This document shows, piece by piece, positions 22,396 to 32,040 of a stretch of DNA of 64,000 nucleotides (position 1 is the first letter of the stretch; every line of letters begins with the position of its first letter). The stretch is from Linum tenue (lineage: Eukaryota; Streptophyta; Magnoliopsida; Malpighiales; Linaceae). The position numbers and the translations under genes were made by a program. The stretch is taken from assembly GCA_946122785.1 (NCBI GenBank), contig CAMGYJ010000002.1, positions 9,546,339 to 9,610,338 of the forward strand. The letters are read 5' to 3'. The notes under the pieces were generated by a model that saw only the letters and a program-made list of their open reading frames with translations, was not told where the DNA came from and did not search any database.

Positions 22396-23030
22396 TTGTT
22401 CCTTGTGTCACTGACACTACTGTTAGAAAGTATCGGGAAAATGAGTTTGTGACTAGGTTCATTACTGGATTGAATGAATCGTATGGGGGAGTCAAGACCA
22501 ATTTCCTAATGATGATTCCACTGCCGGCTATGAAAACTTTTTTCCACTATGTCATTCAACATGAGAGACAACTTGGCAAGCCAAGTCAGGATTCTCAAGT
22601 GGACTCTGTTGCATTATTGGCTGCGAACCAATCAAGAGGGAAGGAGAATGTTAAGGGGAGTCAGGGTACCTTACTTTGTAGATACGGCAAAAAGAATAAT
22701 CATGTTATAACAGACTGTTACAAGTTGAAGAGAAAGAACAAGGAATCTGGATCTACTTCTGGTTTTGCACTGATAACGCGGGAGGTGATACAGGAGGAAT
22801 TCAGTCAAAACCAAAAACTAGATCATTATCTGAGACAAGGGATGTGGGTTTTACTATTGTGAGACTTTCAAATGAGGATTTGAGCAGACTCCAAAGGATT
22901 CTGAATCAATTTGGATCACCAAGTCCACCCACATCTTCTGGCTCACCTGGTCCAAACCTGGCAGCTTCTCACCAGCATCAGCCACCAATGGTTAATTCTA
23001 TTAGCAGACATCTATCAGCGAATCCCAATT
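22396..23030 (+). pseudogene. Copia gag C-terminal part
   Basis: The frame reads YRENEFVTRFITGLNESYGG and PLPAMKTFFHYVIQHERQL, typical copia gag, then a degenerate zinc knuckle, CRYGKKNNHVITDCYKLK, in which the second Cys is replaced by Gly. After about 22830 the reading frame shifts (NEDLSRLQRILNQFGSP continues in another frame). Coding is then cut by the MULE at 23030. Confidence 0.85.
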
Positions 23031-23110
23031 CCAAAGTACACTAGTTATTAAAAAAAAATTCCAAAGTACATAAGTTATAAAAAAAATTCCAAAAGTACAC
23101 ATGTTTGAGC
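23031..23110 (+). repeat. Outer terminal inverted repeat of the MULE, left
   Basis: Three imperfect copies of TTCCAAAGTACAyA-GTTAT-poly(A). The innermost, AGTACACATGTTTGAGC, matches the reverse complement of the right end at about 30525-30543. Confidence 0.75.
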
Positions 23111-23320
23111 ATCACCGTTTTTGACAAAGGCGGTGAAGTGTATCACCGCGTTTAATAAAAACGGTGAACATTTCACCGTTTTAAAAAAAAACGGTGATGT
23201 ATTCACCGTGTTAGTCTAAAACGGTGAATGCATCACCGTTTTGAACTGAGACGGTGAAATCATCACCGATTTAATAAAAAACGGTGAGGCCTTCACCGTT
23301 TTAATGGACCACGGTGAAGT
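23111..23320 (+). repeat. Left array: seven 30-bp imperfect palindromes (TCACCG ... CGGTGA)
   Basis: Each unit has the pattern wTCACCGnnTTnnnnnnnnACGGTGAnnn, so each can fold on itself. Seven consecutive units have exactly 30-bp spacing. Further isolated units lie at 23346-23375, 23415-23440 and 23530-23559. The unit at 23346 sits within a larger palindrome, about 23330-23400, ending CGCTGACGT / ACGTCAGCG. Confidence 0.88.
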
Positions 23321-23587
23321 CGCTGACGTGGACAGACGCGGGGTATTCACCGCGTTAGACAAACACGGTGAATACCCCGTGTTTGTTTACGTCAGCGATC
23401 CGCGCCATTGTGCTTTCACCGTGGCCGTTAGATGCGGTGAGGCACGGATCGTGGTTTTCTTCCCACGATCTGACGCCTCACAACACGCCACGTCGACTCG
23501 GGAGGAACCGTGTTTGGGAATCGCGAGGCATTCACCGCGTCTATCAAAGACGGTGAATGCTCCCCTAATAACTGCTGCGCAGTTCCT

Positions 23588-23613
23588 CCCCCCCCCCCCC
23601 CCCCCCCCCCCCC
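23588..23613 (+). repeat. Homopolymer of 26 C
   Basis: An uninterrupted C run lies just upstream of the TATA box of the PMD gene. Its length should be taken as approximate in any assembly. Confidence 0.8.
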
Positions 23614-23623
23614 TTCCCCCAAC

Positions 23624-23631
23624 TATAAATA
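23624..23631 (+). promoter_or_regulatory. TATA box for the PMD gene (TATAAATA)
   Basis: TATAAATA lies inside the left terminal region, 230-350 bp upstream of the candidate start codons at 23857 and 23973. The mirror-image box at 30175-30182 serves the other gene. Confidence 0.6.
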
Positions 23632-23972
23632 CCCCCTTCCCCTCCAACTTACAACTCACCCACAACAATTTCACTTTTTTCTCCCTCAATTTATCCGCTC
23701 CAGTCTCGTTCTAAGTATGCTCTGTGGTTGCGGCTAAGTCCGATCTTCCACATCAGAAAGAATTACTAGAGTTTGACTCTAAAGCCCCCGTCCCGCTAAG
23801 TTCCCGTCCCTTACAAACCTAAACTCGTCGAACCTCTGTCCGGCCTACGCCAAAAAATGGACGAAGAGGCTCTTCGTGTAGGTTTTTGGTTTATGATTTT
23901 TTTTAATCGAAACAATTTGATTTTGTGTTTTTTTTTATCAAAACAATCTCTGATTTCATTACTTTTTTATAG

Positions 23973-26198
23973 ATGGGTGCCGAGATATACGATCCTCGAT
24001 TGTATATCCATTATGGCCCAAGGGATGCGAGTCTCTTAACCGATCAAGAAGCTCATCGCTCCCGTGCTATTGGGATAACAATCCGGTAATTTTTGAGTAT
24101 TCTTGCTTTATTTTATTATTTTCTAAGGTTTTATTTTGCTTTATTTAATCTAATAAATTGTTGTTTTTCCTATTTTTTTTAGGAATCGCTTGTTCCCGTG
24201 GTTCATAAAGGGACCAATAACTTGCCCGCTTGGCATCCAAGGTTGGAGCCCTATATAGCGAGGACAGGTTTGGGAATGTTGAGTCATTTCTTGCGGATCG
24301 AAATCGACAACGATCTGCTTACGGCAATGGCGGAACGATGGCGTCCCGAAACCCATACGTTCCACCTTCCGGAGGGGGAAATGACGATCTCCCTCAAAGA
24401 CGTGGCGATCCTCACCGGGATGCCTATTTCTGGGGATACCATCATTGGTCACATGACCAAACCCGAAGGAGGTTGGGGGCCGCTCATACGTGATCGTTTG
24501 GGCTTTGACATGCCGACCACCACTCCAATTCAAGGACGGGGGCATCCACCGTTGAATGCGGGCCAAGTGTCGGTCCCGTGGCTGGTATCTCACATCCAGC
24601 AAGAGGTGGAAATCAATGACGAGACACCGGAAGAACAAGTCGAGCTCTACGCCCGCATCTACCTCATCGGTTTGGTGGGTGGATTTTTGTTCCCCGACAA
24701 GTCCAACCGGTGGATTCAAGGCATATGGTTGGATATGCCCACAGGTGACTGGGATGCAATCGGGCAAAAGAGTTGGGGATCGACCGTGCTAGCGGGCGTA
24801 TACCGGGAGCTGTGTACTTGCTCGAAGGTTGGGGCAAAGCAAGCTGGTGCTGCGATGTTCATCCTACAACTGTGGGTATGGGAGCATCTTCCAATGTTCG
24901 CACCTCTCGACCCACGTCCATACCGTAGAAACGATGATGAGCTCAACTTTCTGCAAAATCTCCCCTACGGTGTCAAGTAAGTTTATTTCGTACTTAGCCC
25001 AATTTAAATTTTATTACATGCTTGAGCTAGATTTAAATTGAATTTATTCCGTACTTAGCCCAATTTAAATTTGATTACATGCTTAGCTAGATTTAAATTG
25101 AATTTATTCCGTACTTAGACCAATTTAATTTATTATATGCTTAGCTATATTTCAATTAAATTGATTCCGTACTTTTACTTACAAGGTGGATAGGAGCAAA
25201 TACGAATGACCATCAACCTGAGCATTCGTTACTGTTTTATCGTGCTGAGTTAGATAAACCATGGTGGAATCAGGTAATCATGTTTTGTCCATATTTGAAC
25301 AAGTTAAATTTTGTCAATGTAAATGGTCGTTAATTCCGAATTTTTGAATGAATATAGGTTATATGGGATCCATATCCACGTGAAGTGGTTGAGCTGCATC
25401 ATCTTAGGCACCCTCTGGATCACGAGACGTGGTTGTGCAAGGTGCCATTGATCTGCTGGCACATGGTGGAATGGCACCTACCCGATCGATCCCTGAGGCA
25501 ATATCGAATGGAGCAACCAATTCCACAAGACCCGCCAGCAGGTTTTAGGGAGCTACATGCTATGGACCTCCGACACACTGCAAAGAACTGGCAGTTAAAG
25601 CATGGATTCTACATCAACATCTGGGAGAATCGATCCCAATGGGTGGTGCAAGGGATGCCGGAGACGAGACCAATGGGCTACCACGATGCGTACATGCAGT
25701 GGTATCGGAAGTTCACCATGAGATGGGTGTCAAAGCAAGGTGCTGTGATGGGGTCGTTGGTAAGTCATCCTAATCTCCCTCATTCTAAAATATATTTATT
25801 TTAAGGTTTAGTTAATTTGATATATGGCGTTCTTTCCTTAGGTTGATGGTTTGGAACACGCCAAGTACACTCTCGAAAGTGCTCCAACCATGGATGAGCG
25901 GAAGACTACTTGGTTGACCCGACTTATGAACAACCTCCTGAGTTGTACCAGAGAGCAAAGGAGGGATGTCGTGGCCTATCCTCCCGTTCCTGCCCCGGCA
26001 CGACCCTCATTCCGTGATGATGCACCCATTGTGCCCCCGGTTGAGCCTCCACGAAGGAGCAAACGCAGGCCTCTGCCTACGTTCGATGAGGTGCGTACAA
26101 CTCAAGAAACCGAGATCCCTGAACCGTTCGAGTACCAGTGGGCACCTGCAGCGGATGCCGGTGGAGGGTCGTCGAGTCGTGGAGCATCTCAGGAATGA
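23973..26198 (+). CDS. Plant mobile domain (PMD, MAIN/MAIL-type) protein of the MULE
   Basis: Exons inferred: 23973-24085, 24183-24976, 25186-25273, 25358-25759 and 25842-26198, all with GT-AG borders. Typical PMD motifs: HYGPRDASLLTDQEAHRS, GMLSHFLRIEIDNDLLTAMAERWRPETHTFHLPEGEMTISLKDVAILTGMPISG, ARIYLIGLVGGFLFPD, AGVYRELCTCS, LQLWVWEHLPM, then VVELHHLRHPLDHETWLCKVPLICWHMVEWH and NWQLKHG. PMD proteins occur as host nuclear proteins (MAIN, MAIL) implicated in silencing and genome stability, and within plant transposons; the biochemical function is unsettled. Exons 3-6 join in frame. The exon 2 to 3 join is off by one base, so there is a 1-bp indel or an unrecognised splice. An upstream ATG at 23857 followed by a GT donor may be a leader exon. 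The C-terminus is Pro/Arg-rich and stops at a TGA (26196-26198), past which the same frame stays open to 26498. Confidence 0.8.
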
Positions 26199-26498
26199 GA
26201 CACTTTCTCTCATGGGTTCTCTCAATTCCAACATCAGCAACAGAGTTCGATGTATCAGACCCCGCAACAACAAACTCCGCACCCCCCGATCCACCGTCAA
26301 GCTACCGGTCCATCTCAGCCACCACCACCACCATATGTAACCCCAGTTGGGGCTCGGGTCAAGAGAAATCCGCGACCAGCCGTTGAGCGACCTCGCCAAG
26401 AAGCAGCGGCGGAGGGGGGACTAAGGGGTCGAGGAAGTCGTGGAGGACAAGGAGGAAGAGGTGGAGATGGGGCCAAAATGAAGCAAATGACTAAATGA
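26199..26498 (+). pseudogene. PMD gene C-terminal RGG-type tail beyond a single in-frame TGA
   Basis: The frame of the last PMD exon continues without another stop to TGA at 26496-26498. It encodes a Gln/Pro-rich stretch (YQTPQQQTPHPPIHRQ) and then an Arg/Gly-rich segment (GLRGRGSRGGQGGRGGDG). The retained composition suggests it was recently part of the protein. RGG tails commonly bind RNA. Confidence 0.6.
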
Positions 26499-26960
26499 GT
26501 GAATTTATCGTGTTTATCATTGTAGTGAACTATCCATTTTATGCTTTTTAGGTGTTGTTATTTGAGTTTGCATTGTCTAAAAACTATCCTACGCACTTAA
26601 GTTGTCGAATGAATATTCTGGATCATTTTATCAAGAATCAGTATCTTCCCTCAACACGAAAAAGTTGGGAAAATCAACCACGATCACATAGAATTTTACA
26701 GATCTCAATTCCGAGTCCAAACGAGTGAGATAAGTGAGTTCAAAGCTGCACATGTCGTTAAAGTAACTTTTGCGTACTAAAAACTAAAACGCGCGTATCT
26801 TATTCGTTTGAGGTCGAAATAACGAGCCGTTTGCGGCAGCGCGATCGTATCGACAAGGAGAAAATTTTAGAGTTAACAAAATACTTGGACTTCAAATGCA
26901 AGCACCCATGAAAATTTAAACAAGCGATCAATTTAGTAGCAGGATACAAGTAAATGCAAA
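26499..26960. other. Spacer between the convergent MULE genes
   Basis: AT-rich, no coding signal; presumably the two 3' UTRs and terminators. Confidence 0.5.
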
Positions 26961-29819
26961 TTAAGTTGATGGTTGTCCTGGGCAACGCCTCTTGTCGTGA
27001 CCAGGTTGTCTGCACTTAGAGCATCGCTTCGGTCCCCTTCTCATCCGTTCAACTTGATCCATCTCATTGTGTATCCTTTCAACTCTAGGACGGCCTTTGG
27101 TGCGTTTTAGGTGCAACGGTGGGATAATCAACTTTCCAGCGTATATAGGCCAATATGCTTCATCTGGCATGGGGCTCAAAGCTGCATTATATGAGTTCCG
27201 TATCGCTTGTTCAGTGTAGTAAGGACTCACCAGGCTGTTTCTGTTCATGGTTATTGACTTAGCAACCGTCATTGCATGTGAACAGGGTATCCTTTCGTTC
27301 TGATACTTTTGACAAGAACACTCCCCTAATTCGTAGTGCAATTTAACCGTTTGACGATTGTGACCACGTCTCCCTCCACCCCATATACCTGTTTCGACAG
27401 CGAATATTCCTTCACTGTGGTTAAAAAGAACAACCTTATGCTTACTTGATTTTTCATCGTTCTTCTGCATTTGAGCGAATACGTCTTGTGCTATTGAATG
27501 ACCTTGCAACTCCCTCCCTATAGCTTGCTGTAGCCGAGCAACTCGCCACTCGTTGACCTTCCAATAAGACATTTCCACGATGACAGAAATAGGCATCGCT
27601 CGAAGACCCTTGTACACATTATTTATACTTTCTCCATGGTTGGTAGTTGCAATGCCCCATCTGGCCCCGTTGTCCATATGGAACGTCCACATGGGCAACT
27701 CTTGACCTTCAGCCCATACTGCTCCAGCTCGGTGGGTCTGACGGATCGTTTTCGTCTTCTGATCGTACTTTTTTTGTTGATGTGAAACCGCTAAAAGGTG
27801 AACAAAAGACTAACTGGTCAATACATGATGAATAACATCAGCTTAATAAACACAAACTTAAATCGCATAAGAAAAACATTAGTACCTGCATTCCAAAGTT
27901 GATTTTTGATGTCTTTCTTCTTCCCAAATTTGTGCTGGAAATTGGCGAGCCAGTGTCGAATACACCATCTCCATCTCCATCCCCACTCGTCGGGAAAACC
28001 ACCAACAACATTCCTAATCCCCGCATGTCGATCGGATATAATCGTAATATCTTCCCGCTGTGTCACGTGTTCGTGTAGTTGGTCAAAGAACCATGCCCAA
28101 CTTAAGCTGTTCTCCCCTTCCACTAATGCAAATGCAAGCGGGAAAATCCGCCTGTTTCCATCAACGGCAGTGGCAATTAGAAGACATCCTCTATACTTCC
28201 CAGTAAGGAAAGTTCCGTCAACCTGAATAAAAATTTAGGATCTAATTAGTATGAAATATACGTAGCAGCAAGTAATACAACATTTAAAACCGAAACCAGT
28301 TGGTAAAATACCTGAATAACCGGTATGCAGAACCCAAAACCGTCAATGCATGGTTTAAAAGCCCAAAAAAGACGATGGAACATCAGCTTCTCCTGTACTC
28401 GAACTTGATCCTCAGTGTATACATTGTTGTATACTGGGACGAAAACAGTCCCAGGATTGGACTCCTCCATTGCTCCCATAAGTCTAGGGAGTAAAGCATA
28501 CGAATCCTCCCAATCACCATACACCTCAGCCATGGCTTTCTGCTTACCATGCCATGCTTTTTTGTACCTTATCGTGTAAGAATGTCGATCCTTCACCTCT
28601 GCCATGATAGCTTTCACCTTGATATCTGGTTGTGCTTCTATAAGGTGCTTAATAGTTCTCCCAACCTTCTTTGCTTTTAGTTGCCTGTGATCTTGGGAAA
28701 GTATAGAAGAGGAGCATGTGTGGACCGTCTCAGCTTTGCGAATCACCCAAGCACCCTTTCTCTTCATATTTGCAGCCCGCAGTTGCCACGTACAACCCTC
28801 TGCATCATGCTTGCATATGACATATAGTTGTTTAATGTCAGAATATTTTACCTTCCACTCGAAATTGCGCCTCAACGCCTCTTCTGTAAAAGCATCCTGC
28901 ACAGCGTCTTTCGATGTGAACGCCATACCCACCTCCAAATTGGTCGTCGGATTGTACACTGGCATAGGGACAAAGTCGGGGGGATCATTCTGACTATGTA
29001 AAAATTGAGTTGGAATCTATGTGTAATATGGCGTGGGTGCCTCACGAAATGCGCCTCATCCTCGTTATCATCAGTATCTTCCTCCTCCTCGCTCACTGAT
29101 CTCAAATCTTCCTCAGTATCCTCGTCGCTCGACTCGAATGGATAGCTCGGGCTAGAAGGATCAACATGACCACGATCACCAACAACGTCCTCTCGCTCAT
29201 GTGAAGTACGCCCTGATCGAATGGTATTCTCGATTTCAGACCACTCTGTCCCCCAAGCAGGCCATTGAACACCATCGGCCTCAACAAATGGGGCTGGTTG
29301 AGGAGGTTGCGAGTATTTGTCCCATCCTGCACTACTCGATCCACCGTAGTTGATTGAACCACCACCCTCCCCGTAACCTCCTGTATAACCACCGCCTTGG
29401 TAGTTGCTCGAACTACCACCCCATTCGTACCCTCCTGCAAAACCATCATCATAAGAATACCGGTGAGAATAAGATTCACCGACCGCCACGGTCTCAACAT
29501 ACACCTCTGCAAGCCGGACTTGGTTATCGCTTAGGAACTGTAACATCATCGTAACCGCGACATCATCGTTTATGACAACTTCTTGGAACACGACCCCGCC
29601 AGCACTCATGTCTGGATACCGGTAAGTAATTTTGCCAAGTCTCGTCTGTCCGCTCGTACAAACCCTTTCTGCACAAATATCACAGAGTTCTTGAAAATTG
29701 AATTGGGAATCAATTTTCAGCATAATGGATTCGTCGTCCTCATAATCAATGCCTATGTCAGAGTTTGTCACCCTTCCATTCCACCGAATAGTAAGATGAA
29801 ACTTCTTGAATTTACCCAT
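26961..29819 (-). CDS. MURA-type transposase of the MULE
   Basis: Minus-strand exons inferred: N-terminal frame 29819 to about 29040; 28965 (or about 28990)-28312; 28222-27886; 27790-26961. Order of domains: a PB1-like N-terminus (KFKKFHLTIRWNGRVTNSD, RLGKITYRYPDMS); a Gly/Tyr/Ser-rich linker; an acidic run; the MuDR DNA-binding region (GMAFTSKDAVQDAFTEEALR, CKHDAEGCTWQLRA); the DDE/MULE domain (VDGTFLTGKYRGCLLIATAVDGN, ITIISDRHAGIRNVV, WCIRHWLANF, TTNHGESINNV); a SWIM zinc finger (CSCQKYQNERIPCSHAM); and a CCHC knuckle (CSKCRQPGHDKRRC). It should bind the terminal repeats and catalyse cut-and-paste transposition. Introns of 89 and 95 bp join in frame. Between the acidic region and MPVYN the frame changes; either a 56-nt GT-AG intron (about 29048-28993) or a frameshift explains it. 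No other stop is seen, so it may be functional. Confidence 0.85.
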
Positions 29820-30174
29820 ATCTACAATTTACAATAAGTATCTATTAGCTTAAAGACAGTAAAATTAACCAAAATCATATTGTACAACTAATATTAAATC
29901 ATACCATAACTAACGAAAATAAATTCAACTAACTAACAACAACATAATACGAAAATTAAATCATACTATAACTAACGAACATAAATTCAACTAACTAACA
30001 ACAACATAATACGAAAATTAAATCATACTATAACTACTAAAAACATAATTAGACTATAATACGAAAAGTCTCAACATACCAAAAAATTTCTGTTCTGTGT
30101 ATTATGCTCGATTTTGGCTGCTGAAATTTGAAGAAAGGGGAGTGGTTATGTTTTTACAACTGCTGGTGGTGTGC

Positions 30175-30182
30175 TATTTATA
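30175..30182 (-). promoter_or_regulatory. TATA box for the transposase gene (TATAAATA on minus)
   Basis: The reverse complement reads CCTATAAATAGCAC, about 355 bp upstream of the transposase ATG. It mirrors the TATA box of the PMD gene at the other end. Confidence 0.6.
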
Positions 30183-30313
30183 GGAAAATCTGCCTACTAT
30201 TCACCGTTTTTGTCGAACACGGTGAACACCATCACCGCGTTTGTCTCAAACGGTGAATAGTTGGTAGCTGCGACCTAATTTTGACCTACCAGGGGTGGGA
30301 AACGTGGGAAAAG

Positions 30314-30523
30314 ATCACCGCGTTAAACTACAACGGTGAATGAGTTCACCGTTTTTAACCAAAACAGTGATGCATTCACCGTTGTTAACAAACGCGGTGA
30401 ACCCTTCACCGTTTTAATATGAAACGGTGAATACTTCACCGTTTTAGTTAAATACGATGAAGTATTCACCGTCTTCGTCAAATGCGGTGATGACCTTCAC
30501 CGCGTTTGTCTAAAACGGTGATG
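30314..30523 (-). repeat. Right array: seven 30-bp imperfect palindromes (TCACCG ... CGGTGA)
   Basis: Seven consecutive 30-bp units, same pattern as the left array. Two more units lie at 30199-30258. The unit count matches the left side, and the outermost unit (CATCACCGTTTTAGACAAAC on minus) closely matches the outermost unit on the left. Confidence 0.88.
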
Positions 30524-30610
30524 CTCAAACATGTGTACTTTGGGAAATTTTTTATAACTCATGTATTTTGGGAATTTTTTTTAAGAACGTGTGTACAGTG
30601 GGATTTTTCC
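30524..30610 (-). repeat. Outer terminal inverted repeat of the MULE, right
   Basis: The reverse complement begins GGAAAAATCCCACTGTACAC and runs through poly-A blocks to AAAGTACACATGTTTGAGC, pairing with 23031-23110 with indels. A GGAAAAAT-type tip is in keeping with MULE ends. Confidence 0.75.
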
Positions 30611-30617
30611 CCCAATT

Positions 30618-31230
30618 TTGCAGGTAAATACACTCTTACCTCATATTTCCAGCAGCATCCTTTGGAACTAGTTAATGTGTGGTTCTTAGATACAGGGGCT
30701 ACAGATCATGTTACTTGTTCTAAGTCTAGTTTCATTAGGTGTTATCCCATTCAGAATGTGTTCATTACATTACCAAATGGAACCAAAACACCTGCAACTC
30801 ATTCTGGAACAGTTAGACTAACTCTCAATCTTGTCATTCACAAAGCTCTACTTGTACCTACTTTCTCTTTCAACCTTATCTCAGTGAGTAAACTGACTCA
30901 TTCCCTACCAGTTACACTCACCTTCAAATTCACCATTTGTTCTATCCAGGACCTTCTGACAATAACAACGATTGGTTTTGCCAAAGAGAGTAGGGGTCTT
31001 TATCAACTCATACCTACCTCCACAGAAGAACAACCTGTTCATATCAATTCCCTCAAGACTCAAAATTTCACACCTTAGACATTTGATCTTTGGTACTGGC
31101 GACTTGGACACCCTTCTGAAGTCAGAGCTAAAGAGTTAAAGAAAAATGTTCCTAGTATAGATGTCACTTATGTTCATCATTGTGATGTTTCTGCTCTTTC
31201 TAAATAGAAACATCTTTCTTTTTCTTCAAG
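30618..31230 (+). pseudogene. Copia protease and pre-integrase region
   Basis: After the MULE the copia frame resumes with FAGKYTLTS and the aspartic protease active site WFLDTGATDHVT, then ITLPNGTKTPATHSGTV and LLVPTFSFNLISVSKLT. A TAG at 31077-31079 interrupts it. The gag-pre-integrase segment (LWYWRLGHPSEVRAKELKK) follows in the same frame, before another TAG at about 31205. Confidence 0.88.
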
Positions 31231-32040
31231 CCAATTAATGACAAAGGATGTTTTAGAGCTTATACATATTGATATTTGGTGGCCTTTAGCTGTTTCTAGC
31301 TACAATGAATTTTCTTATTTCCTTACCATTGTAGTCCATATGTGTTTGGACATATCTTATGAAATACAAAAGTGAAGCCAGAAAATTGTTGCAAGATTTT
31401 TGTTGTGATGGTTCAAACTCAGTTTGAGAAAACCATTAAGGTAGTTAGATCTGACCAAGAGGCAGAATTTCATATGCCTGAATTCTATTCAAAATTTGGA
31501 ATCATTCACCAAATGTCTTGTGTTGAAACTCCACAACATAATGCAAGAGTGGAGAGGAAATATCAAAACATTTTAAATGTTGCTAAGATCCCTTAAGTTC
31601 CAATCTGGCCTACCCCTAAAATCTTGATCAGATTTCATCCTACCTGTTGTTTACTTAATAAACAGATTACCTATAGTGGCTATTGGCAACAAAACACCTT
31701 ATGAAGTCTTATATGGTCATCCTCCTGATCTATCCAAGTTAAAGGTGTTTGGTTGTTTATGTTATGCCAGCACTTCAAGCCATAACATAACAAAGTTCTT
31801 CCCTAGAGCTAAACCATGTGTGTTTCTAGGGTTTCCACCAGCAGTTAAAGGATATAAATTATTTGATTTGCAAGATCAAAAAGTTTTCCTTTCTAGGGAT
31901 GTGGTGTTTCATGAAAACATCATACATTGTTTACCTCTTCCCACCAGTAAATCACCATCACCTATACGGCTATACCTCAAGCTCCACTTTTCTCTCTTGA
32001 TCTGCCACCAGATCCATTCCCTTCACAATTCTATCCTATG
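31231..32040 (+). pseudogene. Copia integrase, decayed
   Basis: Fragments in several frames: ELIHIDIWWPLAVSSYNEFSYFLTIV (integrase core), KTIKVVRSDQEAEFHMPEFYSKFGIIHQMSCVETPQHNARVERKYQNILNVA, and from 31676 NKTPYEVLYGHPPDLSKLKVFGCLCYAS with FLGFPPAVKGYKLFDL. Frameshifts and stops show that it is inactive. The canonical QQNG is replaced by PQHN. Confidence 0.85.

Larger units (their letters stand above)
23031..30610. mobile_element. Mutator-like element (MULE) carrying a transposase and a plant-mobile-domain gene, 7.58 kb
   Basis: The insertion is bounded by CCCAATT on both sides (23024-23030 and 30611-30617), a candidate target duplication, within an otherwise collinear copia frame. The ends are long imperfect inverted repeats: an outer AT-rich zone with repeats of TTCCAAAGTACAC, the shared GTACACATGTTTGAGCATCA, then seven 30-bp palindromic units per side. 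Inside are two convergent genes, PMD protein (+) and MURA-type transposase (-), each with an inward-facing TATAAATA box near its terminus. MULEs usually make 9-11 bp duplications, so the 7-bp repeat may be a shortened or mutated one and the exact ends are uncertain by a few bases. Confidence 0.85.

Noticed and set aside
23031..23061. CACTA-type end (CACTA at 23038-23042)
   Set aside because: CACTA occurs near the tip but not at it, the opposite end has CACAC/CACTG at non-equivalent sites, no 3-bp duplication fits, and the transposase is MULE-type.
23111..23320. CRISPR-like array of 30-bp repeats
   Set aside because: Units are contiguous palindromes without spacers, at the end of a plant transposon. 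Not CRISPR.
30506..30617. N-terminal extension of the copia protease ORF (MSKTVMLKHVYFGKFF...)
   Set aside because: This part is read from the right terminal repeat of the MULE and is not copia coding.
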